Positions 1 through 9,049 of a DNA stretch of 64,000 bases are shown here, one piece after another (the stretch's first letter is position 1; every line of letters begins with the position of its first letter). The notes below the pieces were generated by a model. The model saw nothing but the letters and a program-made list of their open reading frames with translations, was not told the DNA's origin and made no database searches. The translations under genes were made by a program, and so were the position numbers. Origin of the DNA: CAZOOR01 sp964581505 (GTDB taxonomy: Bacteria; Bacteroidota; Ignavibacteria; Kapaibacteriales; UBA2268). The stretch is from the NCBI GenBank assembly GCA_964581505.1, contig CAZOOR010000002.1:26641-90640 (forward strand), written 5' to 3'.

Positions 1-208
1 ATTTTAGAGTAGCAACTTCTTGCTGTTTTTGTTGGAACTTGCTTTCCAAACCTTTAACGTTAGCTTGGAATTTTTGAATTCTCAATAGCGCTTCGTCTTT
101 TGTCAATTGTTGGTCTGGCAGATTTGAGAAATCCCGCTCGGGACTTGCACAGCCAATGACAAAAATTGATAAAAGTAACACATATAATAACTTGTATGTT
201 TTTTTCAT
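1..208 (-). CDS. Small lipoprotein, partial (runs off the window start)
   Basis: The reverse strand opens with ATG at 208 and stays open to base 1, giving 69 residues with no stop, so the C-terminus lies outside the window. Residues 1-20 form a lipoprotein signal (MKKTYKLLYVLL, then a hydrophobic run ending VIGC with the lipidated Cys at about 20). After it come charged residues rich in Lys, Gln and Glu that look like a coiled coil. It lies directly downstream of, and on the same strand as, a similar small lipoprotein 50 bases away, so the two may be co-transcribed paralogues. An envelope location is inferred; function is unknown. Confidence 0.7.
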   Translation of the reverse strand, partial: MKKTYKLLYVLLLSIFVIGCASPERDFSNLPDQQLTKDEALLRIQKFQANVKGLESKFQQKQQEVATLK

Positions 209-258
209 TGTAATTCTCCAAAAAGTTTAATAAAAAATTCTAAATCGGAATAAAAAAA

Positions 259-561
259 TTATTCGGGTTTCCAGTCAGGCCAAACATCGGGCCATGTAGC
301 CAATTTAGCTTTAATATAATTAACCTGGTCTTGGCACCGCTTTAGCTCGGCTTTCCTCGCATTAAGTTCGTTTACCAATCTAGATTTTTCATTTGTAACC
401 TTTGAAATCTGCTCGTTCAATTTCGCCTCGTCTCGTCTGAGACCGTCTAATTGAGCCAATTGTTCTTCAGTAATTTTATTAGAGCAACTGCTCAAGAACA
501 TCCCTGCTGCTAAGATAATCATCCCCAGTCCTGTCTTCGAGAACAAACTTCTCTTACGCAT
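259..561 (-). CDS. Small coiled-coil lipoprotein (100 aa)
   Basis: A 100-residue protein with a lipoprotein signal: basic start (MRKRSLFSK), hydrophobic stretch, then FLSSC with the lipidated Cys at about residue 26. Residues 30-85 are a heptad-like Leu/Glu/Lys coiled coil (LDGLRRDEAKLNEQ and following), and the tail is Trp/Pro rich (WPDVWPDWKPE). The architecture recalls murein-lipoprotein-like or YbgF-type coiled-coil envelope proteins, but I recognise no family. The gene is followed on the same strand by another coiled-coil lipoprotein. The unusual Trp-rich tail may contact a partner; that is a guess. Confidence 0.75.
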   Translation of the reverse strand: MRKRSLFSKTGLGMIILAAGMFLSSCSNKITEEQLAQLDGLRRDEAKLNEQISKVTNEKSRLVNELNARKAELKRCQDQVNYIKAKLATWPDVWPDWKPE

Positions 562-767
562 ACTGCCTCCAAAATTATTTATAAAAAATATAACTGTTAG
601 TATTAATTTCTAAAACTTATTATAGTTATCCAAAATTCAATCATATAAATATAATTAAATAATTAGAAACTATCAATTTTTAATACGAAACAAATACGAA
701 AAACTTTCATCTTTTTTTCATCTTTGAGAATTATTTTATGAAATTCTCGAAAAACGATAAAAATTCG

Positions 768-775
768 TATTTTTG
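768..775 (+). promoter_or_regulatory. Possible -7 promoter box for valS
   Basis: TATTTTTG matches the TAnnTTTG -7 element used by the Bacteroidota primary sigma factor and lies about 34 bases before the valS ATG. No TTG at the expected 19-20 base spacing is visible, so the call is weak. Confidence 0.35.
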
Positions 776-809
776 ATTTTTTTACAATTGCAATATAAAT
801 AAATAATAA

Positions 810-3506
810 ATGAATATGAACAACGAATTTCCAAAGACTTATAATCCGGAAAAAGCAGAATCAAAATGGTACGATATATGGCAAACGAATAAGATTTATT
901 CTGCATCGAATAAATCCGAAAAGCCGGCATACAGTATATTGATGCCCCCACCTAATGTTACGGGTATTTTGCATTTCGGGCATGTGCTTAATCATACTCT
1001 TCAGGACTTATTTATCCGCAGAAAGAGAATGCAGGGCTTTGAAGTATGCTGGTTCCCGGGTACAGACCACGCCGGTATAGCAACACAAACAAGGGTAGAG
1101 AAAGAACTAAAAGAACAAAATTTAACCAGATATGACCTCGGACGTGAGAAGTTTCTCGAAAAAGTTTGGGAATGGAAGGAAAAATACGGCGGTATTATTA
1201 TTTCTCAATTAAAAAAATTGGGTATTTCCTGCGATTGGGACAGAACACTCTTCACTTTGGACGACAGTGCTTCCAAGGCAGTGCGTGAAGTATTTGTCCG
1301 ATTGTTTGACGAAGGACTTATATATAAAGGTAAAAGAATTATCAATTGGTCTCCCCTTTCACAGACTGCACTATCCGATGAGGAAGTTGAATTCCGTGAA
1401 CTTAATGAACATCTCTATACAATGAGATATTATTTTGTTGATGATAAGAACAAATATTTGCAAGTGGCGACTGTACGACCTGAAACTATTTTCGGCGATA
1501 TAGCAGTTGCAGTCAATCCTAATGACGAAAGGTATAAAGAATATATCGGTAAAAAGGTAGTTATTCCACTTGTAAACCGCGAAGTTGAGATTATCGCAGA
1601 TGATTATGCCGACCCAAAATTCGGAACCGGCTGTGTGAAAATAACACCGGCACACGACCCTAATGACTTTGAAGTAGGCAAAAGGCATAATCTCGAAATG
1701 CTGAATACGATTAATCCTGACGGAACTTTGAATGAAATGACCGGTGAATTTATCGGATTAGACAGATTTGTTGCCCGTAAGCAAATATTGGCAAAACTTG
1801 AAGAACTCGAATTAATTGAAAAAATTGAGGATTACACTCATAATGTCGGTTTTTCACAGCGTGGCGGCGAACCGATAGAGCCATATCTTTCCGACCAGTG
1901 GTTTGTCTCAATGAAGCCTTTGGCAAAAAAAGCACTCGAACTTGTAATGGAGGGTGAGGTCAAATTCTATCCAAATCATTGGATTAAAACTTATGAGCAT
2001 TGGATGACAAATATTAGGGATTGGTGCATTTCACGCCAGTTATGGTGGGGACACAGAATACCTGTATATTACACACCGGACGGACATTATACGGCGGCAA
2101 GAGATGAAACGGAAGCAAGGGAAAAACTTGGTATTACTAATGATATTGAATTACGTCAAGATGAAGATGTTCTTGATACTTGGTTCTCTTCATGGATATG
2201 GCCCCTAACAACAATGCACTGGTTAGAAGACGATGCAAATCCCGAATCCGATGATATGAAGAAATTCCTACCAAGTGATTTATTGGTTACGGCTCCCGAT
2301 ATTATTTTCTTCTGGGTTGCACGTATGATTATGTCAAATGCAAAATTTGACGGAAGAGTACCATTCAAAGACGTATATTTTACAAGTACTATCAGAGACG
2401 GTAAAGGGCGCAAACTATCCAAGTCATTAGGCAATTCGCCCGACCCTTTGAATATTATCGCTAAATATGGTGCAGATGCCGTAAGGTTTACAATGCTTTA
2501 TCTTTCACCTCTCGGTCAAGATGTGAAAATGGATGTCGATGTGAAGAAACAAGACATTCCTGCAATGGAAATCGGTAGAAATTTTGCAAATAAAATTTGG
2601 AATGCAGGCAGATTTATTTTATTAAAGAAAAGTGAAATATCAAATTTCAATCCTGATGCAAAATTAGAAAATCCAAGTATTTCCGAAAAATGGATTTTGT
2701 CGAGATTGAACAATACAATTAAGCAAATTGATAATGTGCTTGTTGATTACAAGGTAAATGAATTTTCTAAAATAATATACGAATTTATATGGCGGGATTT
2801 CTGTGATTGGTATATAGAAATATTCAAGGTAGGCTTCAATGATGCAGATAATGATGAAGAGAAATCGGCATTGATTAATCTGGTTCTTTCGGTTTATTTG
2901 GATATAATAAAATTACTGCATCCTTTAATGCCGTTTATTACTGAGGAATTATATCACATTATCACCGGTGCAGATGACAATGAAAGTATTAGTTTACAGG
3001 AAGCATCAGTAGCTGACGAGACGCTTATTATTCCTGAAATTGAAGATGATTTTGCAGTGTTCCAAATGTTGGTGGACGAAATAAGAAGTATGCGTTCGCA
3101 GATTAATTTAACATCGCAAAAACTCCCGATTACAATAGTGAGCAAGGATAATAATTTACTAAAAATACTGGATAAGCTCTCGGCTGTTATTAAGAATTTC
3201 GGTAAAGCGAAAACAATTGATGTAGCAAGTGAGTTCTCCAAGCCTTCAAATTGCATTTCATCGGTAGTCAGAAATAATGAAATTCATATTATTCTTGATG
3301 AAACAATTGATTTGGAAAAAGAAAAAGAAAGAATGAATAAGGAACGCGAACGATTGGAACGAAATATTAAAGGTATTGAAGGCAAGCTGAAAAACGAAAA
3401 TTTTGTAAATAGAGCGCCAGCTGACGTGGTTGCTTACGAAAGAGAAAAACTTAATAATATGAAAGAAAGTTTAGAGAAAATTATAACAAATATTGAGAGT
3501 TTATAA
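810..3506 (+). CDS. valS: Valyl-tRNA synthetase
   Basis: Cytoplasmic class I aminoacyl-tRNA synthetase charging tRNA-Val. The 898 residues match the family's length. Residues 46-58 carry PPPNVTG and the HIGH-type motif as HFGH, and the KMSKS loop appears as KLSKS near residue 534 within GRKLSKSLGN. The editing (CP1) domain lies between them, with the GTDHAGIATQ and TVRPETIFGD signatures. The last 70 residues are the charged coiled-coil arm typical of ValRS (many Glu, Lys and Arg). The start lies in an A-rich leader (aaataataa) with no clear Shine-Dalgarno. It is followed 46 bases downstream by nuoF on the same strand. Two tRNA-Val genes, its substrates, lie at 43.2 and 44.9 kb. Confidence 0.97.
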   Translation: MNMNNEFPKTYNPEKAESKWYDIWQTNKIYSASNKSEKPAYSILMPPPNVTGILHFGHVLNHTLQDLFIRRKRMQGFEVCWFPGTDHAGIATQTRVEKELKEQNLTRYDLGREKFLEKVWEWKEKYGGIIISQLKKLGISCDWDRTLFTLDDSASKAVREVFVRLFDEGLIYKGKRIINWSPLSQTALSDEEVEFRELNEHLYTMRYYFVDDKNKYLQVATVRPETIFGDIAVAVNPNDERYKEYIGKKVVIPLVNREVEIIADDYADPKFGTGCVKITPAHDPNDFEVGKRHNLEMLNTINPDGTLNEMTGEFIGLDRFVARKQILAKLEELELIEKIEDYTHNVGFSQRGGEPIEPYLSDQWFVSMKPLAKKALELVMEGEVKFYPNHWIKTYEHWMTNIRDWCISRQLWWGHRIPVYYTPDGHYTAARDETEAREKLGITNDIELRQDEDVLDTWFSSWIWPLTTMHWLEDDANPESDDMKKFLPSDLLVTAPDIIFFWVARMIMSNAKFDGRVPFKDVYFTSTIRDGKGRKLSKSLGNSPDPLNIIAKYGADAVRFTMLYLSPLGQDVKMDVDVKKQDIPAMEIGRNFANKIWNAGRFILLKKSEISNFNPDAKLENPSISEKWILSRLNNTIKQIDNVLVDYKVNEFSKIIYEFIWRDFCDWYIEIFKVGFNDADNDEEKSALINLVLSVYLDIIKLLHPLMPFITEELYHIITGADDNESISLQEASVADETLIIPEIEDDFAVFQMLVDEIRSMRSQINLTSQKLPITIVSKDNNLLKILDKLSAVIKNFGKAKTIDVASEFSKPSNCISSVVRNNEIHIILDETIDLEKEKERMNKERERLERNIKGIEGKLKNENFVNRAPADVVAYEREKLNNMKESLEKIITNIESL

Positions 3507-3552
3507 TTAATTTGTATTTTGAAAAACGTCAAATAACAAAAAGAGTAATTTT

Positions 3553-4887
3553 ATGATACCTGAATTCCCAAAAATACTTTTACCCGACATCAAGGGATTA
3601 GACAATATTGATACATATATAGCCAACGGCGGATTTGAAGCATTGAAAAAGGCATTATTTATGCCGCAGGAAGATGTTACAAATGAAGTCAAAAAATCCG
3701 GTTTGCGTGGACGTGGCGGTGCTTGTTTCCCGACAGGACTCAAATGGACGTTTATGCCAAAAGGAACGGACAAGCCTAAATATTTGGCTGTAAATGGTGA
3801 TGAATCCGAACCCGGTTCGTTCAAGGATAGGCAAATATTCGAGTACAATCCTTTCCAATTAATCGAAGGAATACTTATTGCCGGATATGCAATGGGATTG
3901 ACTGCGGCTTATATATATATTCGCGGTGAATATCATAAATGGCTCAATTTGCTTGATAAAGCAATTGCTACTGCTTATGAACGCGGTTTTATCGGTGATA
4001 AAATGAAAGAGACACTTGGTACCGATTTCAAAATGGATATATATACACACAAGGGTGCCGGTGCTTATATTTGCGGTGAAGAAACAGCACTTATGAATTC
4101 AATAGAAGGTGTACGAGGTTATCCACGTATTAAGCCACCATTTCCTGCACAATTCGGACTATGGGGTATGCCTACTACGGTAAATAATGTAGAAACTATA
4201 TCTACTGTACCTGCTATTATAAGAATGGGTGGCGATGAGTATGCCAAAATCGGTGAACCTAAACATACGGGGACACTTCTTTTTGGAGTTAGTGGACACG
4301 TTAATAAACCCGGTGTCTATGAATTACCAACCGGTACTTTGCTTACGGATATTATTTACGATGTATGCGGCGGTGTACCGGGCGATAAAAAGATTAAGGC
4401 TATAATTCCCGGTGGCTCTTCGATGCCTCCCCTACGCGGTGATGAAATTGAGGGTGTAAAAATGGACGAAGAATCACTCAAACCACTCGGCACACATATT
4501 GGTACGGGCGGTATAATGGTTATGGACGAAGACACGGATATTGTTAAAGTTGCTTTACGTATTTCACATTTCTATCATCACGAATCCTGCGGACAATGTA
4601 CTCCATGCCGAGAAGGTACCGGGTGGATGGAAAAAATATTGAAGAGAATTGAGAAAGGTGATGCTACAAGTAAAGACCTTGACTTACTTGTTTCTGTAGC
4701 AAATAATATTGAAGGAAATACAGTCTGCGCTCTCGGCGATGCGGCGGCTTGGCCTATTCGTGGTTTTGTTACAAAATTCAGAGATGAGTTTGAGAAATAT
4801 ATTAAGGCTAAACGCACTTTCTCACCACCTAATATTGTTCACGGCAAAAGGAATTCGACTGAAAGTCTCCTATCTACGGTTAATTAA
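3553..4887 (+). CDS. nuoF: NADH-quinone oxidoreductase subunit F (51 kDa, FMN/NADH binding)
   Basis: Subunit of respiratory complex I that binds NADH and FMN and passes electrons into the Fe-S chain. The 444 residues carry the GLRGRGGACFPTG nucleotide/FMN motif (about residues 49-61), the GDESEPGSFKDR segment, GAGAYICGEETAL, and the N3 [4Fe-4S] cluster ligands CGQCTPC near 346-352 with the fourth Cys near 391 (NTVCALGD). NuoE and NuoG, normally adjacent, are absent here; the window holds only nuoLMN 50 kb away, so the complex I genes are dispersed. A related NAD-dependent hydrogenase or formate dehydrogenase beta subunit has the same fold, but the length and lack of an extra ferredoxin domain favour NuoF. 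Confidence 0.9.
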   Translation: MIPEFPKILLPDIKGLDNIDTYIANGGFEALKKALFMPQEDVTNEVKKSGLRGRGGACFPTGLKWTFMPKGTDKPKYLAVNGDESEPGSFKDRQIFEYNPFQLIEGILIAGYAMGLTAAYIYIRGEYHKWLNLLDKAIATAYERGFIGDKMKETLGTDFKMDIYTHKGAGAYICGEETALMNSIEGVRGYPRIKPPFPAQFGLWGMPTTVNNVETISTVPAIIRMGGDEYAKIGEPKHTGTLLFGVSGHVNKPGVYELPTGTLLTDIIYDVCGGVPGDKKIKAIIPGGSSMPPLRGDEIEGVKMDEESLKPLGTHIGTGGIMVMDEDTDIVKVALRISHFYHHESCGQCTPCREGTGWMEKILKRIEKGDATSKDLDLLVSVANNIEGNTVCALGDAAAWPIRGFVTKFRDEFEKYIKAKRTFSPPNIVHGKRNSTESLLSTVN

Positions 4888-4912
4888 TCAATTTGAGACT
4901 TTTATAAATATT

Positions 4913-4947
4913 AAAAAGACTGTCTTAAAAGGCAGTCTTTTTTTTAT
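4913..4947. terminator. Bidirectional hairpin terminator between nuoF and radC
   Basis: The stem AAAAAGACTG pairs with CAGTCTTTTT, extended inward by a few wobble pairs around a TTAAAA loop. It has T-runs on both strands, serving nuoF on + and radC on -. Confidence 0.85.
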
Positions 4948-4971
4948 TAAAATATCGATTAATAGGCTCTT

Positions 4972-5664
4972 TTAAATTATTTCATTAGCTTTGAAACTGT
5001 AATGGCTGTTCCCGCCAATAATAATATGGTCTAATACAGGTATTTCAAGTAATATGCCGGTATCTACCATTTGCTTTGTCTTATTAATATCAGCAGTTGA
5101 TGGTTGTATATTGCCGCTCGGGTGGTTATGCAAGAGAATAATTGCCGCCGCCATTTCAGAAATTGCTTCTTTGAAGACTTCACGAGGATGCACAACTGTC
5201 GAAAAAATACTACCTCGACTGATAAGAACATCTTTAATTATAATATTAGCAGTCGATAATAATAGGACGTGAAATTCCTCTGTTTTCAAAGCACGCATTT
5301 TGGGAATATATATATCAGCAATGTCGTTAGAGGATTTTATTGTTTTATGCCTTTCAAATTCAGGGGCGCCGGTTCTTCTGGCAATCTCGAAAACAGCGGC
5401 AAGAGTAATTGCTTTTGTCCTACCTATTCCTTTTATTTTTATTAAATCCGAAATATCCAGTCTCTCAATACCTGAGAACCTGCCGTATTTTTCTAGCAAC
5501 AACATTCCCAGGTCTTTTGCAGTCATCTCTTTTGTGCCTGTACGAAGAATGATTGCCAATAGTTCAGAATCTGAAAGACTGGAAGCACCGTGTTTTAACA
5601 GACGTTCACGTGGTCTATCGTCCGGTTGCCAATCTTTAATCGTTTTATTTCTCTTATATTCCAT
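4972..5664 (-). CDS. radC: RadC family protein (JAB/MPN domain)
   Basis: A 230-residue RadC/YicR family protein. The N-terminal half has the conserved RPRERLLKHGASSLSDSELLAI segment and a helix-hairpin-helix (IKIKGIGRTKAITL, about residues 67-80). The C-terminal half is a JAMM metalloprotease-like domain with the LHNHPSGNIQPS...D zinc motif around residues 175-190. The family was named for DNA repair, but its biochemical role is unsettled. The start lies 3 bases after the rnr stop on the same strand, so the two form an operon. All metal-binding residues are present. Confidence 0.93.
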   Translation of the reverse strand: MEYKRNKTIKDWQPDDRPRERLLKHGASSLSDSELLAIILRTGTKEMTAKDLGMLLLEKYGRFSGIERLDISDLIKIKGIGRTKAITLAAVFEIARRTGAPEFERHKTIKSSNDIADIYIPKMRALKTEEFHVLLLSTANIIIKDVLISRGSIFSTVVHPREVFKEAISEMAAAIILLHNHPSGNIQPSTADINKTKQMVDTGILLEIPVLDHIIIGGNSHYSFKANEII

Positions 5665-5667
5665 TGC

Positions 5668-7803
5668 CTATATCGAAAGTTTCAAATCAATCTTACGTCT
5701 TTCAATATTGACATTAATAATTCTGACATTAATCCTGTCACCAAAGCGAAATACATTCTTTTTACTTCTACCGAGTAAACGGAAATTCTTTTCATCAAAT
5801 AAATAATAATCATCAACGAGGTCGCGAATATGCAACAAACCCTCACCAAATATTTTATCCATTTTGACAAATAGACCGAATGATGTAACACCTGAAATTG
5901 TTCCTTCAAAATTTTCACCTACATATTTTTTAGCTAACATACAAGAAGCTAATTTTGCCGATGCTCTTTCGGCTTCCATAGAATTTCGTTCGGTCATTGA
6001 TGTTTGTTCGGAAGCCGCCGCTACAAGTTCGGATAATTGTTCAATTCTTTTTTTATTGGGTTTATCCTTTGCGTATTCCTTTGTTAAGCGATGAACAATT
6101 AAGTCTGAATAACGGCGAATTGGTGATGTAAAATGAGAATAATTGGAAAATCCCAATCCATAGTGTCCGATATTTTTCGGTGAATAGATGGCACGCGGCA
6201 TAGCTCTGACAATCATACTGTGAACCAATGCTTTTTCGGGTCTATTTTCAAATTGAGCCAATAGTTTATTAATAGCTCTTGCTCCGCCACGCCTTGCATC
6301 GCCCTTATGCCCTAATTTCATAACAAATTCCAAAACAGATTGTAGTTTGTCTTTGTCCGGTTCGGCGTGTACACGGAATACAAAAGGCATATCGCCCTTA
6401 ATACGATATTTCGCCGCTAATCGATATAAATTTTCTGCCACAGATTTATTAGCAACAAGCATACATTCCTCTACAAGTTCAGTGGCAAGAGTAGATGATT
6501 TTTCAAATGCCGATACAGGTGTTCCGTTTTCGTCAAGTTTAAAACGAATTTCGGCAGTTTCAAAATTGATGCCTCCCTCTTTCAATCTTTTTCTTCTGAG
6601 TGTCTGAGCCAGTTCGTTTAGCTGAAGAAGTAAATCGGATTTCGGACCATTTTTAGTCTGAATAATATTTAATACTTCTTCGTAAGTAAATCTTTTTGAC
6701 GATTTGATAATAGTCTCTGCAACCTTGTACTTAATAATTTTACCTGCTTTTGTCAATTCCATAAAAACAGAAAATGCAAAGCGTACACGATTTGGTTTGA
6801 GCGAACAAATATCATTGGATAATTTCTCTGGTAGCATTGGTACGACTCTATCCACAAGATAGGTGCTATTGCCTCGCAGGAATGCCTCCTCGTCTATTGG
6901 TGAGCGAGCAGTAACATAGTGGCTAACATCGGCAATATGCACACCAAGATAGTAGTTTCCATTATCAAGAATATCCAGAGAAAGTGCATCATCAAAATCT
7001 TTAGCATCTTTTGGGTCTATTGTAATTATTTCTTTATCCCGCAAATCAAGACGTTCTTTCAAAATAGTCGGAGTTACTTTTACCGACATATTTTTAGCCA
7101 GCTTTTCAAGGGAATGGTGGAATGATTCGGGCAAAGAAAATTCCGGTAAAATTGAATCGAACTCTACCTTTGCCTGACCGGACGAACCGACAATGCTCAA
7201 TATTTCCGCTTCCGGACTTTTAGTTGGATTTGTCCAACGCAAGAAACGGGCAGTAACTTTATCACCATCATTAGCATTGTTGAGTTTTGCTTTTGGAATT
7301 AGAAAATCCACATAGTATTTCACATCGTCCGGAACAAGAAACCAGAAATAGCCATCATGTTCAATTGTACCTACGATATTCTTTTTCGAGCGTTTGACAA
7401 CTTTTACTACTTCGCCCCTATTCTTTTTCCCTTTCTTTTTAGCAAGTACTACAACGACTACTGTATCGCCATCTAAAGCAGTGTTCAAATTTTTCTGCTT
7501 AATAATGATTTTTTCTTTTCTTACATTATCAAAAATCATTCCTCGATTGCTCTGAATTTTGATAACACCTGTCAATGTCGGTGCATAGTATCCATAAGAA
7601 AATTCTTTATTTAATGAATATTTACGTTTGGATTGCTTGACAAGTTTGTTGTCTTCGACCAATTTCTGCAAAATATATTTCAAAAAATCATAATCATCTG
7701 ATTCGGATTTTATTTTGAGTTTTTTTGCGATTTCGTTTAATTTCATACCGTCTTCATTACGTGACAGTATGTCAATAATTTTGTTTATTATTTTTTGCTC
7801 CAT
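5668..7803 (-). CDS. rnr: Ribonuclease R (3'-5' exoribonuclease, RNB family)
   Basis: A 711-residue processive exoribonuclease that degrades structured RNA. Domains in order: an N-terminal winged helix (about 1-70), OB/cold-shock-like domains (70-220), the RNB catalytic domain with TIDPKDAKDFDDA supplying the Mg-binding aspartates near 260-275, and a C-terminal S1 domain (about 630-710; ASCMLAKKYVGENFEGTISGV, then GLFVKM). It lacks the long Lys-rich tail of the E. coli enzyme. The start is ATG preceded by AGGATATA. It is the first gene of an rnr-radC operon; the upstream 590 bases hold its promoter. Confidence 0.95.
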   Translation of the reverse strand: MEQKIINKIIDILSRNEDGMKLNEIAKKLKIKSESDDYDFLKYILQKLVEDNKLVKQSKRKYSLNKEFSYGYYAPTLTGVIKIQSNRGMIFDNVRKEKIIIKQKNLNTALDGDTVVVVVLAKKKGKKNRGEVVKVVKRSKKNIVGTIEHDGYFWFLVPDDVKYYVDFLIPKAKLNNANDGDKVTARFLRWTNPTKSPEAEILSIVGSSGQAKVEFDSILPEFSLPESFHHSLEKLAKNMSVKVTPTILKERLDLRDKEIITIDPKDAKDFDDALSLDILDNGNYYLGVHIADVSHYVTARSPIDEEAFLRGNSTYLVDRVVPMLPEKLSNDICSLKPNRVRFAFSVFMELTKAGKIIKYKVAETIIKSSKRFTYEEVLNIIQTKNGPKSDLLLQLNELAQTLRRKRLKEGGINFETAEIRFKLDENGTPVSAFEKSSTLATELVEECMLVANKSVAENLYRLAAKYRIKGDMPFVFRVHAEPDKDKLQSVLEFVMKLGHKGDARRGGARAINKLLAQFENRPEKALVHSMIVRAMPRAIYSPKNIGHYGLGFSNYSHFTSPIRRYSDLIVHRLTKEYAKDKPNKKRIEQLSELVAAASEQTSMTERNSMEAERASAKLASCMLAKKYVGENFEGTISGVTSFGLFVKMDKIFGEGLLHIRDLVDDYYLFDEKNFRLLGRSKKNVFRFGDRINVRIINVNIERRKIDLKLSI

Positions 7804-8394
7804 TATATCCTCTAATTAATTATCTACAAATTTAATTAAACAATTCAAGCGAAAAAAATATTTTAATTAAAGAAGCATTAATAATTAATCAAAATGGATA
7901 GGAATTTAACATTATGGTTAGTTGAAAAAATACAAATAAATGACAAGATGTAGCATAAATTAAAATGTAAATTGATATTTATTAAAACAGATTTATTCAA
8001 TAGGAAGAAATACAATTGATTTTTTGTATTGATAAAAATATTCTGTAATTTAGTTTGAAGCACAGTTTTTAGGCTTAATGAATTAAAAAATATATATAGT
8101 GTTTTATAAATTTTTAAGGTAATAGTATGACTGACTATTATACTCCAAATTTTTTATATCTAATTAATGTTTCAATACCCAATGACTAAAATCTAATTAA
8201 TTAGTAAAACACGGCGTGCGAAAATACGAATACGACAAAAGGAAAAACAAAACCCCGCCAAAATTTAGGAGGGGAAAGAGAGGCGAAGAGGCAATGAATG
8301 TGTGAATTAAGATTAAATTTGCAAAGGTGTAGGATAAAAGTATGAAAATGAATAGAATTGTTGAATTAAATCCAGAAAACAAAGGAGGGAATAA
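7804..8394. other. Long A/T-rich intergenic region with a GC-rich near-palindrome
   Basis: No gene is convincing here; the short reverse-strand frames lack family resemblance and start signals. Two divergent genes need promoters in it. The stretch at 8204-8300 is richer in G+C than its surroundings and holds an imperfect inverted repeat at 8253-8274 (CCCCGCC, 8-base loop, GGAGGGG, one mismatch), which resembles the small dispersed hairpin elements seen in this phylum. Confidence 0.5.
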
Positions 8395-8829
8395 ATGAAA
8401 TTGCTTTTAATCATTATTGTTTTTATTATCTTTTCTTTTTCTGCAACAAATGCACAGACTTATGTTTTAAATGGTGGTTCTTCAAATATAGAAATTGATG
8501 TTGATACAAATAAAATATATCCTTTTTATATGTTAGATAAAGAACCAATATTTATTGGTGGTAAAGATTCTCTGCAAAGATTTATTGAAAAGAATTTCAA
8601 ATTAACAAGAAAACAAATGGAATATGAAGGTATTTTATGTGTTTGTTTTACCTTAAGTAGGTTTGGTGAGGTGATAGACTACTATATCCCTGGTGAAACT
8701 GAAACATATCTTTTTACACCAATTATAAATAATCTTGTAAAAAAGTTTCCCAAATGGAGTGCTGGCGAAATAGATGGAATTGCGGTTAAATCAATAATAT
8801 GTATTCCGTTCTTTATTCGTTTTAAATAA
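8395..8829 (+). CDS. Secreted protein with a TonB C-terminal-like domain
   Basis: 144 residues with a cleavable signal peptide (about 1-20, ending ATNAQ). The C-terminal 80 residues follow the TonB C-terminal pattern: a Phe-Ile helix (LQRFIEKNFK), the strand CVCFTLSRFGEVIDYYI, then FPKWSAGEIDGIAVKSIICIPFFI, matching the PxWxPGxxxGxPVxxxxxIPI layout. The usual N-terminal membrane anchor and Pro-rich linker are missing, so it cannot act as a classical energy transducer by itself; a periplasmic role is inferred. It is preceded by a near-perfect Shine-Dalgarno (AAAGGAGG), which fixes the start. It stands alone between A/T-rich spacers. The two Cys in CVCF could pair. Confidence 0.7.
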   Translation: MKLLLIIIVFIIFSFSATNAQTYVLNGGSSNIEIDVDTNKIYPFYMLDKEPIFIGGKDSLQRFIEKNFKLTRKQMEYEGILCVCFTLSRFGEVIDYYIPGETETYLFTPIINNLVKKFPKWSAGEIDGIAVKSIICIPFFIRFK

Positions 8830-8935
8830 AAATTTATCAGGTGTAATAAATATAATATTATTTCTAAATATCACAAGCACCGCTCTGCTCTTCGAGAAAT
8901 ACGCTGGGTGGACACCATAACGCAGAGCGTAATGT

Positions 8936-8966
8936 CTTTCGCCTTTCAGTTCCCCTCTCGCAGTAT
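8936..8966. repeat. Fragment of a dispersed intergenic repeat
   Basis: The bases from about 8941 (GCCTTT...TTCCCCTCTCGCA) match the reverse complement of the element at 41361-41381, apart from a 3-4 base change in the middle. The same spacer (8870-8960) also has a GC-rich segment with a repeated CGCTCTGC/GCAGAGCG pair around 8882 and 8922. Confidence 0.55.
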
Positions 8967-9049
8967 CTTATACTAAAATAAGTTGACAGTCAATAAAAAA
9001 AACATAGCCAAATCAAATAAATCTCGGTTCTCATAATTGATTATATAAA

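Noticed and set aside
7878..8382. Short reverse-strand frames in the rnr upstream region
   Set aside because: They are low-complexity, A/T-driven, and without start signals or family resemblance.
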